This document shows positions 1-9,535 of a stretch of DNA of 64,000 nt, one piece after another. The stretch is from Burkholderia guangdongensis (GTDB taxonomy: Bacteria; Pseudomonadota; Gammaproteobacteria; Burkholderiales; Burkholderiaceae), in assembly GCF_013403875.1 (NCBI RefSeq), contig NZ_JACBNX010000011.1:103886-167885 (forward strand), given 5' to 3'. A program made the translations under genes and the position numbers. The notes below the pieces were generated by a model. It saw only the letters and a program-made list of their open reading frames with translations, made no database searches and had not been told where the DNA came from. Positions within the stretch are counted from its first letter, which is position 1. Each line of letters begins with the position of its first letter.

Positions 1-858
1 TCAGTCGAAGCGCCCGGTGCGCGCCATCTCCATCAGACGCGCGATACGCTCCTCGGTCGCCGGGTGCGTCGAGAACAGATTCTGCAGACCGCCGCCATGC
101 AGCGGATTCATGATCATCATCTGCGCGGTGGCCGGATGGGCCTCGGCGGCCGGGAACGGGATGCCCGCCGCATAGCGGTGGATCTTGTCGAGCGCCGACG
201 CGAGCGCCTGCGGATCGCCGGAGATCTGCGCACCGCCGCGGTCCGCCTCGAACTCGCGGGCACGCGAAATCGCCATCTGGATCAGCGCGCCGGCGATCGG
301 CGCGAGCAGCGCGACGGCGATGCCGGCGATCGGATTGGCCGGCCGGCCGTTCTCGTCGCGGCCGCCGAAGAACATCGCGAAGTTCGCGAGCGCCGAGATC
401 GCGCCCGCCATCGTCGCGGTGATCGTCGAGATCAGGATATCGCGATGCTTCACGTGCGCGAGCTCGTGCGCCATCACGCCGCGCATCTCGCGCTCGGACA
501 GCACGCGCAGAATGCCGGTCGTCGCCGCCACGGCCGCGTGCTCCGGATTGCGGCCGGTCGCGAACGCGTTCGGCGCATCCTCGTTGATCAGATAGACGCG
601 CGGCATCGGCAGATCCGCGCGCGTCGCAAGCTCCCGCACCATCCGGTAGAACTGCGGCGCCGTGTTCTCGTCGACTTCCTGAGCGTTGTACATGCTCAGC
701 ACCATCTTGTCGGAGAACCAGTACGAAAAGAAATTCATGCCGAGCGCGAACAGCAGCGCGATCGTCATCCCGCGCGACCCGCCGATCATGCCGCCGATCG
801 CGATGAACAGCGCCGTGATCGCGGCCATCAGGACCGCCGTCTTGACCCAATTGAACAT
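1..858 (-). CDS. htpX: HtpX family membrane zinc metalloprotease
   Basis: A 285-residue M48-family protease that degrades misfolded membrane proteins at the inner membrane. Two hydrophobic segments lie at about residues 5-45 and two more at about 145-195. The zinc site is HELAH at 131-135 with the third ligand E202 in REFEAD, the arrangement expected for HtpX. The gene is complete, with its stop at the window edge. It is the last visible gene of a leftward group def, fmt, lysE-type exporter, htpX, which in Burkholderia normally continues into the 16S rRNA methylase gene rsmB; that gene would lie outside the window. The gap to the upstream exporter gene is 105 bp. Confidence 0.95.
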   Translation of the reverse strand: MFNWVKTAVLMAAITALFIAIGGMIGGSRGMTIALLFALGMNFFSYWFSDKMVLSMYNAQEVDENTAPQFYRMVRELATRADLPMPRVYLINEDAPNAFATGRNPEHAAVAATTGILRVLSEREMRGVMAHELAHVKHRDILISTITATMAGAISALANFAMFFGGRDENGRPANPIAGIAVALLAPIAGALIQMAISRAREFEADRGGAQISGDPQALASALDKIHRYAAGIPFPAAEAHPATAQMMIMNPLHGGGLQNLFSTHPATEERIARLMEMARTGRFD

Positions 859-963
859 ACATCCACTCCTTGTCCGAATGCGGCTACCGCCGCGCGCCCG
901 GGCCGGGCGCGGCGATGATTGTAAGCGTTTCGTTAGATAAGGGCGGAGCGCGGAAATTCAATC

Positions 964-1593
964 TCAACGCCGCGACATCGCGAGCTTGAGGCCAAGCCCG
1001 ACGAACGCACTGCCGACCGTGCGGTCGAGCCACTTCCTGACGCCGGGCTTGCCGGAAAAACGCCGCGTGACGCTGCCGGCGATCCAGGCGATCAGGCTGT
1101 TCCAGATCGTGCTCATCACGACGAACACCGCGCCGAGCGACAGGAACGCGAGCGTCTTGTGCGCGCTATCCGTCGACACGAACTGCGGGAAGAACGACAC
1201 AAAGAACAACACGACCTTCGGATTCAGCACGTTCGTCAGGAAACCCTGCTGGAAAAGCTGGCGCAGCGTCCTCGCCGTGCCGCGCGGCGCGACCGGCGCG
1301 GCGGCCTGCTTCGCGACGATCATCTTCACGCCCAGATAAATCAGGTACGCGGCGCCGATCAGCTTGACCACGGTGAACGCCGCGGCCGACGCCGCGAGCA
1401 GCGCGGTCAGGCCGAACGCGCAGGCGAGCGCGTGCACGCAGCAGCCCGCCGAGATGCCGAGCGCGGACATCAGTCCCGCGCCGCGCCCTTGCGCGACGCT
1501 GCGGCCGACGATGTACGCGGTGTCCGGGCCGGGCGTGATGTTCAGCAGAAAGACGGCCAGGATGAAGAAACCGAAGTGAGTGATGCCAAGCAT
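964..1593 (-). CDS. LysE/RhtB family amino-acid exporter
   Basis: A 209-residue inner-membrane protein of the LysE superfamily, which exports amino acids or related small molecules. The family signature is visible near the N-terminus (NITPGPDTAYIVGRS), followed by alternating hydrophobic segments typical of six-helix members. The reading frame is open further upstream, but the start at 1593 (MLGITHFGFF) gives the usual family length and removes a charged, non-membrane extension. It lies between fmt and htpX on the same strand. The substrate cannot be read from sequence. Confidence 0.85.
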   Translation of the reverse strand: MLGITHFGFFILAVFLLNITPGPDTAYIVGRSVAQGRGAGLMSALGISAGCCVHALACAFGLTALLAASAAAFTVVKLIGAAYLIYLGVKMIVAKQAAAPVAPRGTARTLRQLFQQGFLTNVLNPKVVLFFVSFFPQFVSTDSAHKTLAFLSLGAVFVVMSTIWNSLIAWIAGSVTRRFSGKPGVRKWLDRTVGSAFVGLGLKLAMSRR

Positions 1594-1716
1594 GGGAACC
1601 TCGGAACCGGGTGAACGCACGGAAATTCTACGCGCGTGCACCACGCCGTGCGACTCGGCCGTTCGGCCGATTGCGCACCGCGCGCGGTGCGTGTCGAATG
1701 ACGGGCAGAACGGCTA

Positions 1717-2712
1717 TCAGCCCACCTCGGCGCCCGCCTCGGGCAACGCGAAGCGCTGCCCGGCGGCGAGCGGCGCGCCGGCCAGGAATTCGCGCGCGGG
1801 CAGCCGCTTGCCGCCCGGCTTCTGCAGTTGCGTGACCCGCAGCGCGCCGGCGCCGCACGCGACGACGACGCCCTCCGGCCCCGCTTCGACGATCGTGCCG
1901 GGTGCCGCCGCGCCGCTCGACGCAACGGGCTCGGCCGCCCAGAGCTTGAGCGCCGCGCCATCGAGCGACCCGACGCCGCCCGGGAACGGATCGAACGCGC
2001 GCACCTGGCGCGCGAGCACGTCCGCGGGCTTGCGCCAGTCGAGCGCGGCCTCGTGCTTGCCGATCTTCTCGGCATAAGTCACGCCGTCGGCCGGCTGCGG
2101 CGTCGCCGGCAGGCTGCCGGTGCGCTCGAGCTCGGCGAGCGCGTCGACGATCAGCCGCGCGCCGGCGTCGGCGAGCCTGTCGTGCAGCGTCGCGGTCGTG
2201 TCCGTGAGCGCGATCGGCAGCCGCGCGTCGTGCAGCATCGCGCCGGTGTCCAGCCCGGCGTCCATCTGCATCAGCGTGACGCCGGTTTCCGCGTCGCCCG
2301 CCTCGATCGCGCGGTGAATCGGCGCCGCACCGCGCCAGCGCGGCAGCAGCGACGCGTGGATGTTGATGCAGCCGAAACGCGGAATGTCGAGCACTTCCTG
2401 CGGCAACAGCAAGCCGTAGGCGGCCACGACCATCACGTCGTGCGGCGTCGCGCGCAATTGCTCGATCGCCGCGGCGGCTTCGGCGGGAAACTTGCCCGCA
2501 CGGCGCAACGACGGCGGCTGCGCGACGGGCATCCCGTGCTCGAGCGCGTAGCGCTTCACCGCGCTCGCCTGCAGCTTCATCCCGCGCCCGGCGGGGCGGT
2601 CCGGCTGGGTGAGGACGAGCGGCACGGGAAAACCGGCCTGATGGATCGCGGCCAGCGCGGCCGCGGCGAATTCCGGCGTGCCGGCAAAAATGACGCGCAA
2701 CGAATGTGTCAT
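1717..2712 (-). CDS. fmt: methionyl-tRNA formyltransferase
   Basis: A 331-residue enzyme that formylates initiator Met-tRNA using 10-formyltetrahydrofolate. The N-terminal fold begins [14 protein letters not shown]. The family signature around [16 protein letters not shown], following N-I-H, is clear, and [14 protein letters not shown] follows. The C-terminal tRNA-binding domain occupies roughly residues 205-325. It lies 28 bp downstream of def, the standard def-fmt pair whose products add and then remove the formyl group. Length is normal for the family. Confidence 0.97.
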   Translation of the reverse strand: MTHSLRVIFAGTPEFAAAALAAIHQAGFPVPLVLTQPDRPAGRGMKLQASAVKRYALEHGMPVAQPPSLRRAGKFPAEAAAAIEQLRATPHDVMVVAAYGLLLPQEVLDIPRFGCINIHASLLPRWRGAAPIHRAIEAGDAETGVTLMQMDAGLDTGAMLHDARLPIALTDTTATLHDRLADAGARLIVDALAELERTGSLPATPQPADGVTYAEKIGKHEAALDWRKPADVLARQVRAFDPFPGGVGSLDGAALKLWAAEPVASSGAAAPGTIVEAGPEGVVVACGAGALRVTQLQKPGGKRLPAREFLAGAPLAAGQRFALPEAGAEVG

Positions 2713-2740
2713 GGAAACGGTCGAGCAGAGCGAACGCGCG

Positions 2741-3244
2741 TCACATCGCGCGTTCGAGTTTCTTCATCTTCGTCTTGATCCGGCTCTGCTTGAGCAGCGA
2801 CAGGTATTCGACGAATACGCGGCCCATCAGGTGATCCATCTCGTGCTGGATGCACACGGCCATCAGGCCCTCGCAGTCGAGCTCGAACGGCTCGCCACGC
2901 TCGTTGAGCGCGCGCACCTTCACGCGCTCGGGGCGCTCGACCTCGTCGTACACGCCCGGCACCGACAGGCAGCCCTCCTCGTAGATCTGCCGGCCGTCGC
3001 TCGACCAGACGATTTCGGGATTGATGAACGCGCGCAGGTCGTTCTTCTCCTCGGAAATGTCGATGACGATCACGCGCTCGTGCACGTCGACCTGCGTCGC
3101 GGCGAGGCCGATGCCGGGCGCGGCATACATGGTCTCGGCCATGTCGGCGACGAGCTTGCGGATCCGGTCGTCGACCTTGTCGACCGGTTTGGCGATCTTG
3201 TGCAGGCGCTTGTCGGGATAGTGGAGGATGTTCAGCAAAGCCAT
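2741..3244 (-). CDS. def: peptide deformylase
   Basis: A 167-residue metalloenzyme that removes the formyl group from nascent proteins. All three deformylase motifs are present: [16 protein letters not shown] and QHEMDHLMG (HEXXH form), which supply the metal-binding Cys and two His. The start at 3244 ([14 protein letters not shown]) is chosen because the open frame upstream encodes no family sequence and this start gives the usual length. It is the first gene of the leftward def-fmt group and is divergent from dprA; the promoter should lie in 3245-3478. Confidence 0.97.
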   Translation of the reverse strand: MALLNILHYPDKRLHKIAKPVDKVDDRIRKLVADMAETMYAAPGIGLAATQVDVHERVIVIDISEEKNDLRAFINPEIVWSSDGRQIYEEGCLSVPGVYDEVERPERVKVRALNERGEPFELDCEGLMAVCIQHEMDHLMGRVFVEYLSLLKQSRIKTKMKKLERAM

Positions 3245-3478
3245 GATGTTCGGTAATCGGGTGAATCGGCATCCGGCGCGTTGGCCACTCGGCCGACTGT
3301 CCGCAGCGCCGGGGCGCGAGGAAGATGACGTGGATACGCGGCGAATCAACGCTCGCGCTCACTCTTCCCGCAACCGGCTGCATGTGCGTGCATGCAGCCC
3401 CATCGGATTATTTCGGATGATGAAAATTCTAGCATGCCGGCCCGACAACCGCTGTGCGTCGCGTTCAACGGCGTCGTC

Positions 3479-4669
3479 ATGTCGCCGCGCGCGCTGAGCC
3501 CGGCCGAGCTGCGCGCATGGCTGCGGTTCGCGGGCACACCCGGCATTCCACCGGCCGTTGCGCGCGCGTTGCTCGACGCGTTCGGATCGCCGGCCGCGCT
3601 GTTCGACGCGCCGGACGACGCGATCGCGGCGGCCAGCAGCCCCGCTGCCGCACGCACGCTCCGCGAGAACGCGCCCGCCGATCTGGCCGCGCATACCGAC
3701 GCGGCACTCGCTTGGCTCGACGCACCCGGCAACTCGGTCGTCACGCTCGGCGACCCGGCCTATCCGCCACGGCTCGCCGATCTGCACGACCCGCCGCCGC
3801 TGCTATATGTAAAGGGGCGCACGGCATTGCTGCACGCGGGCAGCGTCGCGGTCGTCGGCAGCCGCCATGCGACGCCGCAGGGCCTCGCCGACGCGACGCA
3901 CTTCGCACGAAGCCTGTCCGACGCCGGCTTCGCGATCGTGTCCGGCCTCGCGCTCGGCATCGACGGCGCCGCGCATCGTGGCGGACTCGACGGCCGGTCG
4001 AGCACGATCGCGGTGATCGGCACCGGCGCGGACCTCGTCTATCCGGCCCGGCATCGCGCACTCGCGCACGAAATCGCCGCGCGGGGCGCGATCGTGTCGG
4101 AATGGCCGCTCGGCGCGCCGGCGCGCGCCGAGCACTTTCCGCAGCGCAACCGGCTGATTGCCGGGCTCGCGCGCGGCGTGCTCGTCGTCGAGGCCGCGCC
4201 GCGATCCGGGTCGCTGATCACCGCGCGGCTCGCGAACGAGATGGGGCGCGACGTCTTCGCGGTGCCGGGCTCGATCCACGCGCCGCTCGCGCAAGGCTGC
4301 CACGCGCTGATCCGCGACGGAGCGAAACTCACCGCCGCGCCGTCGGACGTGCTCGAGGAATTCGGCGAGTGCGGCATACCGCGCAGCACACCTGCACCCG
4401 ACGACGACGCCCCATCCCCCCCGGTCGCGAATTCCGACGAGTGCGCAGTCATCGCCGCGCTCGGCTACGGCCCCGTCACGTTCGAATGGCTCGCCGAGCA
4501 CGCGGGCCTGCCAGACGACGCGCTGCACCGCGCGCTGCTCGCGCTCGAGCTCGCCGGACGTGTCGCGAGCCTGCCCGGCGCGCGCTTCGTCCGCCTGAAC
4601 ATACCCGCCGCACCCGCCACAGCGCCGTCAGCGCGCGGTGCGCCCGGCGTGCTACAGTCCCGCGCATAG
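3479..4669 (+). CDS. dprA: DNA-processing protein DprA (Smf)
   Basis: About 396 residues. DprA binds incoming single-stranded DNA and loads RecA during natural transformation. The Rossmann-like core carries VAVVGSRHATPQG, SGLALGIDGAAHRG, IGTGADLVYP and FPQRNRLIAGLARGVLVVEA, followed by SGSLITARLANEMGRDVFAVPG. A C-terminal winged-helix (about residues 320-385) matches longer DprA proteins. The frame is open from 3392; 3479 (MSPRALSPAEL) is preferred because sequence before it looks unlike the family, but 3434 is also possible. The gene is divergent from def. Confidence 0.93.
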   Translation: MSPRALSPAELRAWLRFAGTPGIPPAVARALLDAFGSPAALFDAPDDAIAAASSPAAARTLRENAPADLAAHTDAALAWLDAPGNSVVTLGDPAYPPRLADLHDPPPLLYVKGRTALLHAGSVAVVGSRHATPQGLADATHFARSLSDAGFAIVSGLALGIDGAAHRGGLDGRSSTIAVIGTGADLVYPARHRALAHEIAARGAIVSEWPLGAPARAEHFPQRNRLIAGLARGVLVVEAAPRSGSLITARLANEMGRDVFAVPGSIHAPLAQGCHALIRDGAKLTAAPSDVLEEFGECGIPRSTPAPDDDAPSPPVANSDECAVIAALGYGPVTFEWLAEHAGLPDDALHRALLALELAGRVASLPGARFVRLNIPAAPATAPSARGAPGVLQSRA

Positions 4670-4706
4670 GGGCGGCCGCACCGCCAACGAACCTGCAAGG
4701 AAAGTC

Positions 4707-5087
4707 ATGCCCGCGCTGAATCTCGACACCGATGCGGATCGGATCGCCGAGCGCCTCCGCCATCCCGCCACGCTGCTCGTCGCTTGCCTGTGCGCCGAAT
4801 GGTGCGGCACCTGCCGCGACTATGCGGCGGCGTTCGACCGGCTCGCCGATGCGCATCCGGACGCCTGCTTCGTCTGGATCGACATCGAGACGCACGCCGA
4901 CCGGCTCGATGAGCTCGACGTCGAAAACTTCCCGACGATCCTGATCGAGGACGCCGACGCCGCGCGCTTCTTCGGCACCGTGCTGCCGCACGCGTCGATC
5001 GTCGACCGGATGCTGGCCGACCTTGCCGCGGTGCCCGGCTCGCCGCATGCACCGAAATTGCGTAACCTGCTCGTCGTCGAGGCCTGA
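4707..5087 (+). CDS. thioredoxin-like protein with CGTC motif
   Basis: A 126-residue protein with a thioredoxin fold. The dithiol motif is W-C-G-T-C (C33 and C36), unlike the CGPC of canonical thioredoxin. Later elements (CFVWIDIETH, NFPTILIEDADAARFFG) match the beta strands and cis-proline region of thioredoxin. There is no signal peptide, so the protein is probably cytoplasmic. The start at 4707 is the first Met giving a normal domain. The gene follows dprA by 37 bp and precedes topB. Its stop codon lies inside the first unit of a 23-bp tandem repeat. The partner is unknown. Confidence 0.85.
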   Translation: MPALNLDTDADRIAERLRHPATLLVACLCAEWCGTCRDYAAAFDRLADAHPDACFVWIDIETHADRLDELDVENFPTILIEDADAARFFGTVLPHASIVDRMLADLAAVPGSPHAPKLRNLLVVEA

Positions 5088-5197
5088 GCGGCTCGTCGGC
5101 AGGCCCCTGAGCCGCTCGTCGGCGGGCCCCCGAGTCGCTGGCCGGCGGGCCACTGAGCCGGTGGCCGGCGAGCCCCTGAGCCGGTGGCCTGCGAGCC
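5083..5197. repeat. 23-bp tandem repeat, five units, spanning a stop codon
   Basis: Five consecutive 23-bp units begin at 5083, 5106, 5129, 5152 and 5175. The shared core is ctgagccgctcgtcggcggg with point differences between units. The first unit contains the TGA stop (5085-5087) of the thioredoxin-like gene. The array fills much of the 285-bp gap before topB. It looks like a minisatellite able to vary in copy number. Confidence 0.9.
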
Positions 5198-5372
5198 GCT
5201 CCGGCGCGCGTTCCGGCGGCCCGCCACGCCGGGCGCTTGCCGCCGCCGCGGGCCCCCACTATGATGAGCCGCTTTTCGCACGCCGGTTGCCGTCGCGGCG
5301 GCGTGTGCTATAAAGCCGTCGTAAAAGGGATCTACAACCGGGGCGAGCCCGGTCCACCAACACACACCTGTC

Positions 5373-7970
5373 ATGTCCAAAGCACTGATCATTGCGGAAA
5401 AGCCTTCTGTCGCGAACGACATCGCGCGCGCTTTGGGCGGCTTTACCAAGCATGACGAATACTATGAGAGCGACGACTTCGTCCTTTCGTCGGCAGTCGG
5501 CCACTTGCTGGAAATCGCCGCCCCGGAGGAATACGAAGTCAAACGCGGCAAATGGAGCTTCGCGCATCTGCCCGTCATTCCGCCGCATTTCGACCTGAAC
5601 CCGATCGCAAAAAGCGAATCGCGGCTGAAGGTCCTCACGAAGCTGCTGAAGCGCAAGGACGTCGAACGTCTGATCAACGCATGCGACGCGGGGCGCGAGG
5701 GTGAGCTGATTTTCCGCCTGATCGCGCAGCACGCGAAGGCGAAGCAGCCGGTGCAGCGCCTGTGGCTGCAGTCGATGACGCCGGCCGCGATCCGCGACGG
5801 CTTCGCGCATCTGCGCAGCGACTCGGACATGCAGCCGCTCGCCGACGCCGCCCGCTGCCGCTCGGAAGCGGACTGGCTCGTCGGCATCAACGGCACCCGC
5901 GCGATGACCGCGTTCAACAGCAAGGGCGGTGGGTTCTTCCTGACGACGGTCGGCCGCGTTCAGACGCCAACTTTGTCGATCGTCGTCGAACGCGAAGAGA
6001 AAATCCGCCGGTTCGTGCCGCGCGATTACTGGGAAGTGCGTGCCGAGTTCGTCGGTGCGGCCGGTTTCTACGAAGGCCGATGGTTCGATCCGAAATTCAA
6101 GCGCGACGAATTCGATCCGGAAAAGCGTGATTCGCGGCTCTGGAGCCTGCCCGCGGCCGAAACGATCGTCGCGGCCTGCCGCGACCAGATCGGCACGGTC
6201 ACCGAGGAATCGAAGCCGTCGACGCAGCTTTCGCCGCTGCTGTACGACCTGACCACCCTGCAGCGCGAAGCGAACAGCCGCTTCGGCTTCTCCGCGAAGA
6301 ACACACTCGGGCTCGCGCAGGCGCTGTATGAAAAGCACAAGGTGCTGACCTATCCGCGTACCGACGCGCGCGCGCTGCCGGAAGACTATCTCGGCACCGT
6401 GCAGTCGACGCTCGAGATGCTGAAGGAAAGCCACAACTACCTGCCGCACGCGAAGCAGGTGCTCGACAAGGGCTGGGTGAAGCCGAACAAGCGGATCTTC
6501 GACAACTCGAAGATCAGCGACCACTTCGCGATCATCCCGACGCTGCAGGCGCCGAAGTCGCTGTCCGAGCCGGAGCAGAAGCTCTACGACCTCGTCGTAA
6601 AGCGCTTCCTCGCGGTGTTCTTCCCGGCCGCGGAGTACAAGGTCACGACCCGGATCACCGAAGTCGCCGGCCATCACTTCAAGACCGAGGGCAAGGTGCT
6701 CGTCGAGCCGGGCTGGCTGCAGGTGTACGGCCGCGACGCGCAAGGCGCGGACGCGAACCTCGTGCCGATCCAGAAGGGCGAGAAGGTCAAGACCGACAAG
6801 GTCGCCGCGCACGGCCTCGTGACGAAACCGCCCGCGCGCTACTCGGAAGCGACGCTGCTGTCCGCGATGGAAGGTGCCGGCAAGCTCGTCGAGGACGACG
6901 AGCTGCGCGAGGCGATGGCCGCGAAGGGGCTCGGCACGCCGGCCACGCGCGCGGCGATCATCGAAGGGCTGCTCGGCGAGAAGTATCTGGTGCGCGAAGG
7001 CCGCGAGCTGATCCCGACCGCGAAGGCATTCCAGCTGATGACGCTGCTGCGCGGCCTCGACGTGAAGGAGCTGACCGCGCCGGAGCTCACCGGCGAATGG
7101 GAATACAAGCTCTCGCAGATGGAGCGCGGCAAGCTCGCGCGCGACACGTTCATGCAGGAAATCGCCCGCATGACGCAGACCATCGTCAAGCGCGCGAAGG
7201 AATACGATTCCGACACGATTCCCGGCGACTACGCGACGCTCGAAACGCCGTGCCCGAACTGCGGCGGGCAAGTCAAAGAGAATTACCGGCGTTTTGCGTG
7301 CACGAAGTGCGAATTTTCGATCTCGAAGATCCCGGGCAGCCGGCAGTTCGAAATTGCGGAAGTCGAGGAGCTGCTGCAGAAGAAGGAGATCGGTCCGCTG
7401 TCCGGTTTCCGCAGCAAGATGGGGCGGCCGTTCTCGGCGATCCTGAAGCTCACGCTCGACGACGAGACGAAGAACTACAAGCTCGAGTTCGATTTCGGCC
7501 AGGATCAGGGCGGCGAAGACGGCGAAGCGCCCGACTTCTCCGCGCAGGAGCCGGTCGGCGCGTGCCCGAAATGCAGCGGCCGCGTGTTCGAGCACGGGAT
7601 GAGCTACGTGTGCGAGCACTCGGTCGCGAACCCGAAGACCTGCGATTTCCGCTCCGGCAAGGTGATCCTGCAGCAGGAAATCACGCGCGAGCAGATGGGC
7701 AAGCTGCTCGTCGACGGCCGCACCGATCTGCTGCCGGGCTTCAAGTCGGCGCGAACCGGCCGCAGCTTCAAGGCATTTCTCGTGAAGCAGCCGGACGGCA
7801 AGATCGGCTTCGAATTCGAGAAGAAGGAGCCGAAGAAGCCCGCCGCGAAGAAGACGGCAAAATCGGCGACGAACGAAGCGGAAACGGTGACGGAAGGCGC
7901 GGAAGAAAAACCGGCACCGGCCCGCAAAACCGCCGCACGCAAGACGACGTCACGCAAGACCGGTTCGTGA
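5373..7970 (+). CDS. topB: DNA topoisomerase III
   Basis: An 865-residue type IA topoisomerase that decatenates DNA through single-strand passage. The Toprim domain shows EKPSVANDIARALGG and DAGREGELIFRLI. The catalytic tyrosine is Y327 in TYPRTDAR. Two zinc-ribbon-like modules follow the core: a four-Cys module at about 627-650 (CPNC...CTKC) and a second at about 730-755 (CPKC...C...C). The last 50 residues are Lys/Ala-rich and resemble a DNA-binding tail. It is longer than the E. coli enzyme because of this C-terminus. A strong hairpin terminator follows at 8006. Confidence 0.96.
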   Translation: MSKALIIAEKPSVANDIARALGGFTKHDEYYESDDFVLSSAVGHLLEIAAPEEYEVKRGKWSFAHLPVIPPHFDLNPIAKSESRLKVLTKLLKRKDVERLINACDAGREGELIFRLIAQHAKAKQPVQRLWLQSMTPAAIRDGFAHLRSDSDMQPLADAARCRSEADWLVGINGTRAMTAFNSKGGGFFLTTVGRVQTPTLSIVVEREEKIRRFVPRDYWEVRAEFVGAAGFYEGRWFDPKFKRDEFDPEKRDSRLWSLPAAETIVAACRDQIGTVTEESKPSTQLSPLLYDLTTLQREANSRFGFSAKNTLGLAQALYEKHKVLTYPRTDARALPEDYLGTVQSTLEMLKESHNYLPHAKQVLDKGWVKPNKRIFDNSKISDHFAIIPTLQAPKSLSEPEQKLYDLVVKRFLAVFFPAAEYKVTTRITEVAGHHFKTEGKVLVEPGWLQVYGRDAQGADANLVPIQKGEKVKTDKVAAHGLVTKPPARYSEATLLSAMEGAGKLVEDDELREAMAAKGLGTPATRAAIIEGLLGEKYLVREGRELIPTAKAFQLMTLLRGLDVKELTAPELTGEWEYKLSQMERGKLARDTFMQEIARMTQTIVKRAKEYDSDTIPGDYATLETPCPNCGGQVKENYRRFACTKCEFSISKIPGSRQFEIAEVEELLQKKEIGPLSGFRSKMGRPFSAILKLTLDDETKNYKLEFDFGQDQGGEDGEAPDFSAQEPVGACPKCSGRVFEHGMSYVCEHSVANPKTCDFRSGKVILQQEITREQMGKLLVDGRTDLLPGFKSARTGRSFKAFLVKQPDGKIGFEFEKKEPKKPAAKKTAKSATNEAETVTEGAEEKPAPARKTAARKTTSRKTGS

Positions 7971-8005
7971 CGCGATCGGCGCGCCGCGCCGAAGCGTTCG
8001 GTCGT

Positions 8006-8041
8006 AAAAAAACGCGGATCGCAACCGATCCGCGTTTTTTA
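8006..8041 (+). terminator. Rho-independent terminator after topB
   Basis: A perfect 9-bp GC stem (8013-8021 with 8026-8034, cgcggatcg) and a CAAC loop, with an A run before and T6 after. The symmetry means it could also stop leftward transcription from the LysR gene. Confidence 0.9.
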
Positions 8042-8081
8042 TTGCCCGTTCCGAATGAAATGCCGGGAGTTGAGCATCAGC

Positions 8082-9152
8082 TCAGAGCGGCGAAGGCACG
8101 GCAACCCGCGTGCGCGGCGCCTTCGCCGGCAGGCGGGGTGACAGCGCCGGATCGGCCGCATCGGATGCCGTCGCCAGCGCTTCGGCGCCGAGCGGGTCGG
8201 CGACGGGTACACGCTGCGTCGACCATTGCTCATCGGCCGCCGGATCGCCGGCCGACGGATCCGAAGTCTGATTGAAGTGCTCGACGAGGTGATCGATGAA
8301 AGTCCGCACCTTGGCCGGCAGATGGCGGCGGCTCGGATAGGCGACGTTGATCTCGACCTGCGGCAGCCGATAGTCGCTCAGCAGCCGTACGAGATGACCG
8401 CGCGCGGTGTCGCCGCCGCTCAGGTAGCTCGGCAGAATCGCGATCCCCATGCCGAGCAGCGCGAACTGGCGCAGCATCTCGGTGTTGTTCGCGACGACCA
8501 CGTTGGTCGGCCGCACGCGCACCTCGCCTTCCGGCCCCGTGAACACCCGCTCGTCGCCCCAGTATTCGGACGGCAGGCTCAGGCTCGGGTGCTGCATCAA
8601 CTGCTCGGGGTGAGTCGGCACGCCGTGCTTCTCCAGATAGCCGGGCGTCGCGCAGACCATCATGCAGCCAGTCGTCAGTCGCCGCATCACGATGCTCGCG
8701 CTGCGCATCTGGCGCGCGATCACGATGCCGACGTCGAAACCTTCCTCGACCAGATCGACCTGCCGGTCGACCAGCGTCAGATCCGGCACGACTTTCGGAT
8801 AGCGTTCGGTATAGGTCTTCAGGACCGGCGCGAGATTGTGCAGGCCGAACACGACGGGCGCGACGATGCGCAGCGTGCCGACCGGCTCGTGATTGCGCGC
8901 GACCACCATCTGCTCGACGTCCTCGAGCTCGTCGAGAATCTGGCGCGCACGCTCCAGATACACCTGACCCGACTCCGTCAGGGACAGGCTGCGTGTCGTG
9001 CGATTGAGCAGACGCGTGCCGAGGCGGCCCTCCAGATCGGCGACGTGACGCGTCGCGACCGCGTTGGAGATGTCCATCGCGCTCGCGGCCCGTGCAAAGC
9101 TGCCGAGATCCGCCACCTTGACGAACACTCGCATCGACTGCAAATGATCCAT
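8082..9152 (-). CDS. LysR family transcriptional regulator
   Basis: A 356-residue LysR regulator. The N-terminal winged HTH (residues 1-60) contains FVKVADLGSFARAASAMD and LLNRTTRSLSLTESG. The effector-binding domain spans about 90-290. A C-terminal tail of about 60 residues rich in Ala, Asp and Pro is longer than usual and has no recognisable domain. ATG 9152 has an AGGAG six to seven bases upstream, favouring it over TTG 9158. It is divergent from a D-2-hydroxyacid dehydrogenase gene 383 bp away, which may be its target; that is inference from position. Confidence 0.88.
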   Translation of the reverse strand: MDHLQSMRVFVKVADLGSFARAASAMDISNAVATRHVADLEGRLGTRLLNRTTRSLSLTESGQVYLERARQILDELEDVEQMVVARNHEPVGTLRIVAPVVFGLHNLAPVLKTYTERYPKVVPDLTLVDRQVDLVEEGFDVGIVIARQMRSASIVMRRLTTGCMMVCATPGYLEKHGVPTHPEQLMQHPSLSLPSEYWGDERVFTGPEGEVRVRPTNVVVANNTEMLRQFALLGMGIAILPSYLSGGDTARGHLVRLLSDYRLPQVEINVAYPSRRHLPAKVRTFIDHLVEHFNQTSDPSAGDPAADEQWSTQRVPVADPLGAEALATASDAADPALSPRLPAKAPRTRVAVPSPL

Positions 9153-9535
9153 AAACAACTCCTGCCGCTGTTACTGCTTCAAAAAAGAGACGCAAATGCG
9201 TAATTCTCCTACGACACGCGAAATGGCGCAGAGTTGCCCAACCGACGCGCTTATCCAGCGAAAAATGATCAAACTTGCTCGGCTTCGCGGTGAATTTGAT
9301 TCAATTATTCCTCAAACAGAAACAATCAGGCAGACTTCGTTCGACAAGCGGCAGATTCAGGAACGACTCGTCTGATGTGGCACGGGGGATCCGCGCGCCG
9401 CCGGCGCCCATTGCGGGCGGGCGTAACAACCTGTTAAAAAGTGATACAGCAGACGGCCGTCCGGCATAGCATCATATCGGCCCTCAAACCGGGCGGAGGC
9501 CCCCGCCCAGCCCTCAACGCGCGACTCCCGCTACC
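9153..9535. other. 383-bp divergent intergenic region
   Basis: No gene seen. It is clearly richer in A and T than its flanks (especially 9200-9350). It must hold the promoters of the LysR gene and of the dehydrogenase. I could not settle on a convincing -35/-10 pair or a LysR box. Confidence 0.6.

Noticed and set aside
5259..7619. Long open frame (786 codons) on the minus strand opposite topB
   Set aside because: It mirrors the codon pattern of topB; the product is Arg/Leu/Ala-rich without domains, while topB is fully convincing.
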